Made by a program: the position numbers and the translations under genes. The notes beneath the pieces are model-generated. The model saw only the letters and a program-made list of their open reading frames with translations, ran no database searches and was not told where the DNA came from. From Xestospongia bergquistia (lineage: Eukaryota > Porifera > Demospongiae > Haplosclerida > Petrosiidae), in contig OZ014415.1 in NCBI GenBank assembly GCA_963965975.1, forward strand, positions 2,237,001 through 2,301,000: a stretch of 64,000 bases of DNA. The letters are read 5' to 3'. Within the stretch, counting starts at the first letter, position 1. Each line of letters opens with the position of its first letter. Shown piece by piece: positions 1 to 9,975 of the stretch.

Positions 1-112
1 TATATTATTGCTCCTGTTATAATATTGCTCCTGTTATATTATTGCTCCTGTTATATTAATGCTCCTATTATATTAATGCTCCTATTATATTATTGTTCCT
101 GTTAAATGTACA
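1..112. repeat. 17-base minisatellite at window edge
   Basis: About six imperfect copies of a unit reading roughly TATATTATTGCTCCTGT run from the first base to about 112. It lies in the intron just upstream of the first visible MTR4 exon. The array probably continues left of the window. Confidence 0.8.
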
Positions 113-154
113 ATTTGGTATTTGAAAGACAATCATTATGTCTTTTTATTATAG

Positions 155-1628
155 AAAATTGAAGCACTTGAAAATCGTCTTGTGTCCAATCCTGTCCACA
201 AAGATTCAGATTTAGAACGACTTTATAATTTATGTCAAAAGAAAACTGAAGTATGTAATTCATTTTATAACTTTTAATAACTTGATTGTTTTATAGATAA
301 ATGCTCAAGTGAGAGAAGCTAAGAAGGAGTTAAAAAAGGCTCAGACGATAATGCAAATGGATGAACTGAAATGTCGTAAAAGAGTTTTAAGAAGGTATTT
401 GTACAATATATGATATTATGTAATAATACAATATAAGCTACAATATATGATATAACAGTTATATTATTTAATGCTATGTTATAACAGTTATATTATATAA
501 TGCTATGTTATAACAGTTATATTATATAATGCTATGTTATAACAGTTATATTATGTAATAATACAACATATGATGTAACAGCTCTATTGTATGTAGGTTG
601 GGATATGCTAATTCTTCTGATGTTATAGAAATAAAAGGAAGAGTAGCTTGTGAAATTGACTCGTAAGTTCCTGTGTCATATGAACATATTGTTTGTCTCT
701 TTATCAAATGTACTATCTGATCTATTTATCTATTTGTTTAACTAACCGTCCATTCATTAATCTGATATTACACATTGTTATTATATATTCTGTAGAGGTG
801 AAGAGTTATTACTAACGGAGATGATATTTAATGGAGCATTTAATGATCTCTCTGTTGAACAATGTGTGGCTTTACTTTCTTGTTTTGTCTTCCAAGAAAA
901 AGTCAGTCCTCTATAATGTATATCTTGTTATTGTTGTGTTCTATATAGGCTGATGAAATGCCTAAATTAACAGAACAGTTATCTGGACCTTTGAGAATGA
1001 TGCAAGTAAGACAGTCAGCTTTCCATTAGATTATATTTATATTGTTCTCTCTCTCTCTCTCTCTCAGGATTCTGCTCGTAGGATTGCTCGAGTTGCCATT
1101 GAAGCAAAACTAGAAGTTGATGAAGAAGAGTATGTCGAATCTCTAAGACCTCATTTAATGGATGTAGTCCATGCATGGTGTTCAGTAAGTCACATGATAT
1201 ACACTATGAGTCATGTGATTCATTTAATTGTCACATGACTGGCTGATATGTCTTCTGTATAGGGAGCTCCATTTTCTCAAATTTGTAAAATGACTGATGT
1301 TTTTGAAGGCAGTATAATTCGTTGTATAAGAAGATTAGAAGAGATTTTACGTCAAATGTGTCAAGCTTCTAAGGCCATTGGCAACATCGAACTAGAGAAT
1401 AAGTTTGCTGAAGGTATATATTTGTGTTCATTGTAATAATAAGTACTGAACTATGTCTGTGATTAATTTGATTTGTTTGTGTATAACCATCCTGTACATC
1501 TGTATAATATATATTAGTAACTGTTGTATGTGTTAGTCTTTGTATGTTATTTTATTTTGTTTATTTCTGTTGTAGGTATTTTAAAGATCAAGAGAGACAT
1601 TGTATTTGCAGCCAGTCTTTATTTGTAA
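155..1628 (+). CDS. MTREX: MTR4/MTREX exosome helicase, C-terminal exons (5' part outside window)
   Basis: Eight exons (155-250, 297-394, 597-662, 796-901, 949-1005, 1068-1184, 1263-1413, 1576-1628) join with consistent phases into the last 247 residues and a TAA stop. The product matches from memory the C-terminal helical region of the Ski2-like RNA helicase MTR4 (SKIV2L2): KIEALENRL at the start, [36 protein letters not shown], then [22 protein letters not shown] and the family-typical end [17 protein letters not shown]4 unwinds RNA for the nuclear exosome as part of TRAMP and related complexes. The ATPase core, the arch and the start lie to the left of the window. The introns are short and all GT-AG. 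A pure CT tract precedes the acceptor at 1067. Identity is near certain because the last 60 residues are almost invariant in animals. Confidence 0.96.
453..562. repeat. 29-base tandem repeat in MTREX intron
   Basis: Between the second and third visible MTREX exons a 29-base unit beginning TAACAGTTATATTAT and ending GCTATGTTA occurs about 3.7 times with very few differences. It is intronic and I see no coding potential. Confidence 0.8.
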
Positions 1629-2230
1629 CTGGTAACCTCATTACATATATATAAATGTTATGTTTACTTCAATCTTTATTATCCTTTCTTAATTATATAT
1701 ACTCTATATATTATAATCTTTAGTGTCAATCCACTTTATCATCTGCCATGTTCTAATGTGTATGTACAACTGTCAAAGAAAAAATGATCATTACATGTAA
1801 ATTCAAAATAAATGAAAAATATCTTTTACTGAACAAACTGGTAGACAATAGTAACAGTTTTGCAAGTCTTGGAAATAGAAATTAATTTGTGCACGATATT
1901 GAATGTTAAATACAATACATTGTAATGAAGACAACACAAAAATTCTTAATAGGATAATATACAGGTATATTCTATATTCTATATAGTTTTTAATATTATA
2001 CACTAGTTATTGTATTATTATGGAATGAGAGTTTACAGTTCTTGTCGTATTTGTAAAGAATCAAGTTTTTGATAATTGCCAAGTCTGTTGTTACAATATT
2101 TGAACGTTAATTGAGATACAAAATAATGAAGATGATCCACTAACAAGTCTTAAGATAATAGATAATATATTCTACATATATACATTATTGCAGTGGGAGG
2201 TACAGTTACATCGCCTTTTGACAGTGCAAT
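1629..2230. other. Intergenic stretch, MTREX 3' end to kinase start
   Basis: AT-rich DNA holding the MTREX 3' UTR and the kinase 5' flank. The minus-strand open frame near 1803-2003 is low complexity and has no splice or homology support. Nothing else is recognised. Confidence 0.5.
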
Positions 2231-5200
2231 ATGGCCGAAAGGCTTCATGCTCAGCTTCAAGCTTTGTTATTGTACAATGTAGAGAAGACTGGTAAAGAGT
2301 TAGGTCGTGGAGCTTATGGTGTGGTATTTGAGGTTAGAGTGAGTGGACTGGTTTGTGCTGGAAAGACTACATGAAGCTATTGTACAGGTACATATACTAG
2401 CTAATGATGAAATGATCACTACATCTTGTTATCTCTTTGTAGAATGAAACATTAGTCAAATTTGCTGAAGAGTGTCTCTGTCACAGTCAACAACGTCATC
2501 CAAACATTGTACAGTTAATGGGTGTCCATTTCTCTCAACATTCTCGACTACCTATGTTAGTAATGGAGTATCTTCCTCTGTCATTAACACAATGTTTAGA
2601 AACACATCAAGATCTCCCACTTCAAATCAAGTACTCCATTCTTCTTGATGTTGCAAAGGGTCTCAATTATCTTCATTGTAAGAGACCTCCCATTGTTCAC
2701 CGTGATCTCACAGCCAATAACATATTGCTGACCTCAAACTTTATAGCCAAGATATCAGACCTAGGTGTGTCTAGAATGATAGACACCTTTAAACTACAAA
2801 GGCATACTGCAGCACCAGGTAATATTGTTGTGATGCCTCCTGAAGCTCTCAAGGACAATCCAAGTTATGACCACAAGTTAGATGTCTTCTCCTATGGTTG
2901 TCTCATCCTCCATGTCTTCACACACCAATGGCCTGTACCTACAGCTCAATATGTACGCAAACGTAATCATCATGGTATGTATATCCTTGTATCAGAGTGG
3001 GATAGAAGATCAAAGTACACTGAACAGATATCAAATGATCCATTCCGTCCTTTTGTTAAGTGTTGTCTTGAAAACAGTGCTAAAAACAGACCAGTCATGA
3101 GTGATGCTATACGATGTATTGAGGGTGCTCTCTCTGAAATTCCACCTCTAAAGAATAAACTAGAGATGATGAAGGAGATTAGTGATTTGGAGGAACTAGT
3201 TCAATCTGAGAGATCATCAAAAGAAAATGAATTATCACGTTTACAAGACATTGTTCAAAAGTCAGAGCAAGCAATGAAACAAGCTCATGAAAGTCAAAGG
3301 AAACTAGCAGTAGAAAAAATCAATTTATCATTGTCTTTATCTGCTAAACAAAAAGAGGTCACTGAACAAGCTAAGCTACTACAAGTTCAGGCTTCTCAAT
3401 CTAGGAAATATCAGAGGCAAATATCTGTTGCCAAACTGATGGAGAGTGAGCATCAAACTTGTAAAAAAACTATTAAACAGAAAGAAATTGACAACTTAGT
3501 TCTTCAACAACAACTTACTGATCTTCAACAACAACTTACTGAATCAAGCTCCTCGGTGAAATCTCTTACAGATGAGAATGTTAAATTACAAGCAGACATG
3601 TTAACACTTACTAAAGGAATTGAGAATACTCTAAAGTCTAAAGATGACTTGATTACCATTTTAGAATCTGAGTTGCCAATTCCTCCTTCATACAATGATC
3701 AAAAAGAAAGAATTCGACCTCTAATGACACAAGAATTGAAGCAAGGAGATTGCTGGTAAGTATTGAGTAGTATAGACTTATATCATCAGTATTTTCCACT
3801 CTATAGGTATCTGGTTAGTCAGAGGTGGTTCACACAATGGAAGATCTATGTTGGATATGACTCTGATCAATCTATGGCTGGTGATGAAATAGCTTATCCT
3901 GGTCCCTTGAATACTGTTGACTTGTTTGAGGGTAGGAGATGTTAACAATTGTTGATAAACCTTCTTCCTTTTTTATACAGACATTGAATCTCAGACTTTA
4001 AAAGATGATTTAAAAGAGATTGACTATGCTTTACTCCCTAAACCAGTATGGGATCTCTTAGTTAGTTGGTATGGACTTTCAGTCGAATCACAACCTATTT
4101 GTAGGTGAGTAATTTATGGTAGTTTAAACTGAACTCAACTCTATTGTATATAATATGATCAACTGGTCATGTTTTATATTTTGTAGTTGCTAATATCCTT
4201 GCTAATATCCTTGGTGATCATACATTATATAGAGTTAAATATTATTTGGTGCTTTCTTTGTCACATACAATAACAAAATAGACAACTACACCATAATATA
4301 GGTACTGAATGAATATAAAAAAACATGACCATTAACATAATGTGTATATCCTAAAACAAAATAGGACTGTCTGGCATGTTCTACATACCAGAGTTTAGAG
4401 AGTAAAAACACTTCATTGTATTAGTAAATTAGCTATTATTTCCTTAATAGGTATGTTGTTGAATATGGAATACGCCATAGACATTATGAAATTGAAATTT
4501 ATGAATTATCAATTAAAGTTTGTGTATATCCACAAGTTGATGATATTACAATAGTCTCTTGCAGCAGAATTATGACTATTGGTAAGTACTGAATAATTAT
4601 ATTTTACATTTTACTGTTTATATCATAAAGATATGTTCAATATATCTAGTACTGATGAGTGTAGATTATGGCATTGTGAAATATATGGTGACAAATTACT
4701 GAATAACCTCAGCAGCACTTTTTCTCATGCTCGAATTTCTGATGGAGAAGTATTGACATTATTATTTTGTAATAATATATTGTTTTTTCCTTTTTTATAG
4801 AAAATAATGTTAGAAGTAAGAAATCATGATGGTAGTTGGCCAAAGAAGATTGAGCTAAAACTGTGTATATATCCACATACTGATGACATTAAATTGTATT
4901 CATTTGGTGTATTTGATACTATAGGTAAATAGTTATTATTTTAAACACTATTGATGCTGTTTGTAGGTACTGTTAAACAGAAGGTGAGAGAATTGTTCAA
5001 TGTATCTGCTACTACTGAGATTAGACTATGGGAATGTACTGGATTTCAAGATCAGATATTTACAAGTCATAAACAGACTTTATATGATGCTCATATCTCT
5101 AAAACACAAGTATCAGTCAGTATTATCAAGTAATTGTTTTTATATTTTATTGCAGACATTAATGTTAGAAGTAAGAAATCATGATGGTAGTTGGCAAAGA

Positions 5201-5976
5201 AAGATTACTTTAAAATTATGTATTTATCCAAATACTAATGACATCAAACAATGGTCATTTGATATGTTTGATACTGTGGGTAAGTCAGAGTAATTTAAAT
5301 GTACCCTTATCATCATGATTACATAGAAACTCTCATGATAAAAGCCAGAGAGGCCTTTAGGATACACTCAACTCTTGAATGTAGAGTGTGGAAAAGTGAT
5401 ACAATTTTAATTACTAATACTCATGAGACTTTAATGAAGACATGTACCGGTTTCTATGAGGGAAAGGTTTGAAATTATAATTGATCACAATTAGATTAAT
5501 TAAATCATTATCTTAGACATTAATGTTAGAAGTAAGAAATCCTAATGGTAGTTGGCCAAGAAAAATCAAATTAAAACTATGTGTATATCCAAATATTGAT
5601 GATATTAAACTGTGGTCATTTGATGTATTTGATACTGTGGGTATGTTATAGTAATAATAGTTCTTTTGAATTAAAGTATTGTTATAATATACAGGTATTG
5701 TTATACAAAAGATAAAACAATTGTTTAATGTTTCTGAAACTGACGAGTGTAGATTGTTGTATAGTGATGTATTTCGTGATAAATTACTGACTAATTCTAA
5801 TGACACTTTATTTAAAATTGGTGTCTCTGAAAATGAGGTATTAAATAACTTCAATTAGAAATGATAACTTTCTTGATTTTTTTCAGACATTAATATTAGA
5901 AGTAAGAAATATTAATGGTAATTGGCCAATGGCAATACAAAACAGAATGAAAAATAAAAGGAAGAGAATAATTTAA
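2231..5976 (+). CDS. TKL-type kinase fused to coiled coil, DUSP and tandem UBL domains; frameshift in exon 1
   Basis: Thirteen exons: 2231-2387, 2443-3755, 3807-3931, 3981-4104, 4451-4581, 4631-4749, 4801-4924, 4967-5109, 5156-5279, 5327-5466, 5517-5640, 5695-5837, 5887-5976, about 950 residues. Order: kinase domain (glycine loop GRGAYGVVFEV, beta-3 lysine in CAGK, HRDLTANNILL catalytic loop, DLG in place of DFG, PPEAL); a Gln/Lys/Glu-rich coiled coil of about 170 residues; a DUSP domain (SQRWFTQWKIYVGY, DEIAYPGPL, LLPKPVWDLLVSWYG); then four ubiquitin-like repeats of the USP4/USP15 type and a truncated fifth. No C19 peptidase follows; the frame ends NKRKRII and TAA. In exon 1 the frame breaks between the beta-3 lysine (about 2361) and LHEAIVQ: two bases seem missing (AAGACTA where AAGAGACTA would keep frame). 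All other exons are intact, so an assembly error or a recent null allele are both possible. The start ATG at 2231 precedes the glycine loop by 33 codons. Confidence 0.85.
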
Positions 5977-6577
5977 CACTTTATCATACTGATAAGATAA
6001 TGTCTTTCAGGTCATTATGCATATATTAATATGCATAAATTTTATTTCACTTCTAATTGTAAATTTATAGTATATGTTCCATCATTACCATGCAACCTTA
6101 AATACACGATTTTTGACTGGAACTCCTTCCGTCCCATAATCCATTTTAGATGGAAGATACACTAAAAGTATTACAGTATAGTTCAATACATTAAGTGCCT
6201 CTTATACACACGTATTAGTATTAAGTATAAACGTATTACAGTATAGTTCAATACATTAAGTGCCTCCTATACACATGTATTAAGTATAAAAGTATTACAG
6301 TATAGTTCTGTATTTCAATATATTAATAGTGCCCACTACACGCATGTAAAAGATCCTGATGGTAAGTTGATGAAATGATGTGCTATATTTCAGAGATATT
6401 ATATTAATTGAAGTTTCTTCATTCTTGCATCTTTTATAGTGGTAGTCATGGAAACATCCTACAGGTCATATACCAGTTTATATTATTAGCAGTCATTATT
6501 TTTATAATAAATACAAAAAATTAAAAATAATTGACATAAATAAATCTATACACATCAAATTCAAATTCTATCTTCTA
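5977..6577. other. Convergent intergenic region with 65-base repeats
   Basis: This lies between the stops of the kinase-DUSP gene (+) and the TMPPE-like gene (-). From about 6166 to 6345 a unit of about 65 bases containing GTATTACAGTATAGTTC occurs nearly three times. Nothing else is recognised; terminator or poly(A) signals of both genes should lie here. Confidence 0.6.
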
Positions 6578-9314
6578 CTAAGCAGATAACAAAGTGATAT
6601 ATGTGATTTCTGGTCGATAATGTCGATAGGGCATCAAATAATAGTGAGTACCAGAACTTACATACACGTACACATGTGGTAGAGGTTCATATAAACCAAC
6701 AAAATATGGATTGTATAGATAGACAGGAATCATGAATGGAAAGATTTGACCAGCGTGGGTGTGTCCTGAAAGGACAAGTCTTACGTCGTTCCAATAGATG
6801 GCCTCTGCTGCAGCACGTGGTTGATGAGCTAAGACAATAGTAGGTACATGACTAGTCCTTCCAGAAAGAGCTCGATGGATGTCCATAGAATGTCGCCCAT
6901 ATCTTTTAAAGATAGCAAAATTGTTATATTCTATAATAAAATTACTGTGTATTAATGAACTATATATGACTTAAACAGAGACACTATAATTTATCCCACT
7001 ATATTAGCCACTAGGACTGATCAGAGAATTATATTGATAAAGTAGCATAACTAAATATATTTTAGTATAAGTCATGTGATATGAAGTATCATAAACTAAG
7101 TATTTGATTTAGCTAAACTTGTACATGAAGTTATTATAATAGAACTCCTCTGATTAGATGCATGAATATACTAACCACTACTAGTACTAACAAAGCTATG
7201 TTATGTCATAATGGAATGAGAAGAGCACTATTCACTTTATGGGATTTCTAGTTTACTAATTTTTCTAAGTAGCTAATGTTCTGCAGTATTGCAAGGTCTA
7301 TTGAAGGGTACAAACTATTTTCTCTATTTTATTTCTGGCCTAAGATATAACACTTGATTAAGATATTCAATTCAATTTGAACAGAGTATTATTATTATTA
7401 TATAAACCTTATTCTCCTTGTGTCTATATCTTCTAGTCCAGCTATGTAAATACCACCCTCACATGAGGTGGTATCCTTTTGTGGTAAGAGGCAAACCCTA
7501 TCGTTAATGAGAGGTTTAATCTTTAAACGAGGTAAGTTTTTAATCCAATTATCGACATCACCTGTATAATAATCATGATTACCTACAATATGAGATTAAT
7601 AATAGTTTATAAAATCTGTTATTTTATTAACATTAATTTTATAAAGTATTAAAAACTGAGAAAAGTATTCTTATCCTAAAACCATTACTCTTTTATATAC
7701 CTATAGTACATTTGATACATGGAATACACTATCATGATATCTATTTATATGATATGCTACCTGTGTCAAAATGGGAATAGATCAATACTGGCTGTGCTTC
7801 ATATTCTCAAGCATTTAGGGTTTGGGTTTAGGGGTGTGGTCTAGTAACAGATAATAATACAGCAGCCAGTAGTGAGCCACTCCCATTTTTTTAACACAAA
7901 CAGCATACCCATTGCATTATACTATAATAGGGAGTGTTGTTATTAATGCAAGTTTTCATAGTATACACAACAATCACTGATTATTACATACAGTATTATA
8001 TCTAAAAACTATGAGATGTACATTAAGGAACAAACATCTGCACTAACTAACCTGTACAATAATACACTCCATATTTTGTCTTCAATTTCTCTAAAGGTTT
8101 GACTGCCTCCCATAAATATTCAACATACGAGTCAACAAGATCACCTGTTATCATGACAATGTCACCTTGAAGTTTGTTAGTCTTTTCTACAATCATTTCC
8201 ATTCGAGATCGTCCAATAAAAGGACCCAAATGGAGATCACTCAACTGAACAATTGTGGTACCATTAAGATGAGGGTGCAACCCCTTGATAGGAATAGCTA
8301 CCCTTTGTATTTGTATTGTATGAGCGTAATAAGATCCAAGAACACACATTATCAGTGTTATCATTAATGATAATAAAGTACGAAATCGAGATGCGGCCTT
8401 CTTACTCTCAACGCTAATAGATTTACCTTTTGTCCATATCAATCTCTTCAATAAACTTGAGCTCATATTCAAAGCTACCAAAGTTATCATTAAAAAGAAA
8501 ACAATCCCAAGAAAGAAGTTTCCGATTAATAAAATAAGATAAGGATCTGTTCCTACGTAAATCTGCCCCAATGGTACTGTTATAAATGCTAGTACAAGAG
8601 ATGTTAGTATAAGCAGCTGGAGTATAAACTTTAATGGCCAGAGATATTGTGGTAATGGAGCGAGTAAGAGGGATAGTTTCTTCCATATATAACGAACTGA
8701 TAGAAATGCAGCAACCTCTGGAGATAGAGATAGACAATTAATATTAATATTAATAAGTTATATATTTGCAAAGTGTTATTGTCATAGTGTTATATAATGT
8801 TAAGTAATGCTTATCATAACTGTGGTAACATAAGAACATTACAGATATCAAAGTATAGTGCTTTGTCAGCATTGTTAACTTCTTTAGTGTATCAAAATTG
8901 TCCTAATACATTTTTTGTACTGGTATTTAAAAAGACTATCTTAGTTTTGTGCTGACAACACAAGATTACCATTGACTGCACAATATAATCATTGTGTACT
9001 AAATGTAATCAATGGACATCTACTGCAGTAACATCTCAGTACATAAATTATCATGGTAAGTCTTTATATACACCAGGTGATATACCAATATAGAGATGTT
9101 CTCCTGTAACATAAGTACATGCATGTATGTGTGTGTGCACTGGCTATTCTATCTTACCTATAAATGTATATACGTGATATCTGAACGCTTTAATGGCTGC
9201 ATTATCATCAGTCTTACTCCAAAGATACACTTCAATAGGTATGATCAACAACAGAGACACCCAACCATATATTAAATACCCTCTGCAAAGTCCACTGACA
9301 AATTGCTGACCCAT
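6578..9314 (-). CDS. TMPPE: TMPPE-like transmembrane metallophosphoesterase, complete
   Basis: Four exons on the minus strand (9314-9158, 8717-8052, 7582-7408, 6902-6578) total 1323 bases, giving 440 residues; human TMPPE is of similar length. The first 190 or so residues hold several hydrophobic segments (GWVSLLLIIPIEVYL, LILTSLVLAFITV, LILLIGNFFLGIVFF, LLSLMITLIMCVLG). The C-terminal half is a calcineurin-like phosphoesterase of the YkuE type with its metal ligands in order: QLSDLHLG, MITGDLVD, GNHDYY (split by an intron after the G), AGLEDIDT, LAHQPR and LSGHTHAGQIFP. It is expected to be a membrane-anchored, metal-dependent phosphoesterase; its substrate is unknown. The ATG at 9314 opens exon 1 (MGQQFVSGL) and leaves only 64 bases to the divergent small gene. 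Confidence 0.93.
7130..7380. repeat. Dispersed repeat copy in TMPPE intron
   Basis: This intronic stretch (CATAATGGAATGAGAAG, TTTATGGGATTTCTAG, CTAATGTTCTGCAG, AACACTTGATTAA) resembles 10450-10640 in a GUK1 intron (CATGGTGGAATGTAAAA, TTTATGAGATTCCTGG, AACACCAAGTTAA). The two are diverged copies of one dispersed element, class unknown, possibly an old non-autonomous transposon. Confidence 0.45.
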
Positions 9315-9378
9315 ATTTAGTAGGTGGGGTTAATTAAATATTCATTATTTTTAATGGGTGTGGCTAAAACAGAAACCT
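9315..9378. promoter_or_regulatory. Putative bidirectional promoter between TMPPE and the small mitochondrial-type gene
   Basis: Only 64 bases separate the TMPPE start codon (9314, minus) from the ATG at 9379 (plus). The two genes must share a promoter, or transcription start sites must lie within each other's 5' exons. No TATA-like box stands out. The inference rests on spacing only. Confidence 0.5.
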
Positions 9379-9781
9379 ATGTATCGAGTTAATTTGTGCT
9401 GTGGTAGCATTCTTTTTAGATATTCATCCAACTCTAGACGTTTACTACACTATTGTGCTGTTCTTAACAGAAAGCGGCCTGTACCACCTCCTACTCCACC
9501 TGAAAGACTTAAAAATTTACGCAGAGCTGAAAGACAGTAAGTGGAACACGTGTTCAGGTAGCTATGGTGATGTTATATTGTTTTATTTTAGCGTTGCCAT
9601 CTTTGCTGGCGTATCACTTCTTATTGGATACTTTGCTCTCAAAAAGACTTTCTCAAGTAAATTGCCAAAGCTCAACTATTTAGTGAATATTACAAATAAC
9701 AGCAGTTTTGAGTTATATACTGGTGTTGTGATGTATGTAGCAGCTGAAATATTTACTTTGAAACCTTCTATAATGTTGTAA
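9379..9781 (+). CDS. Small protein with mitochondrial-type presequence and one membrane segment, unrecognised
   Basis: Exon 9379-9536 begins MYRVNLCCGSILFRYSSNSR: arginine-rich, without acidic residues for about the first 45 positions, a typical matrix-targeting pattern. It ends PPERLKNLRRAER and splices (GT at 9537, AG at 9590-9591) into an exon starting at 9592 that encodes the hydrophobic segment VAIFAGVSLLIGYFAL followed by KKTFS. Read through, the frame ends at TAA 9779-9781. A donor at 9657 (CAA then GTAAAT) would instead join in frame to the GUK1 exon at 9974. I do not recognise the family; size and plan recall small inner-membrane assembly factors, but that is only a resemblance. The 9358 frame upstream starts at GTG, so I chose the first ATG. 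Confidence 0.55.
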
Positions 9782-9975
9782 AGTCTACAACTAGAATTTA
9801 AAGTTATAGTGTTTGTACCAGTAGAGACTTTAATAATATTATTATATTGCCTCCAAGTGTCCCTTTCTCTTAGCCTGAAGGCAAGAGAATTAGTCTCGCA
9901 AAGGGAATTTGAGACCATAACTATGCACTTGTTGTCTATTTATGAATACTGAAACTCATAACTTCTCCTTTAGAT

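Noticed and set aside
8423-8737. Minus-strand 104-residue frame overlapping TMPPE exon 2
   Set aside because: It is in a different frame from the membrane-segment and phosphoesterase reading and has no support.
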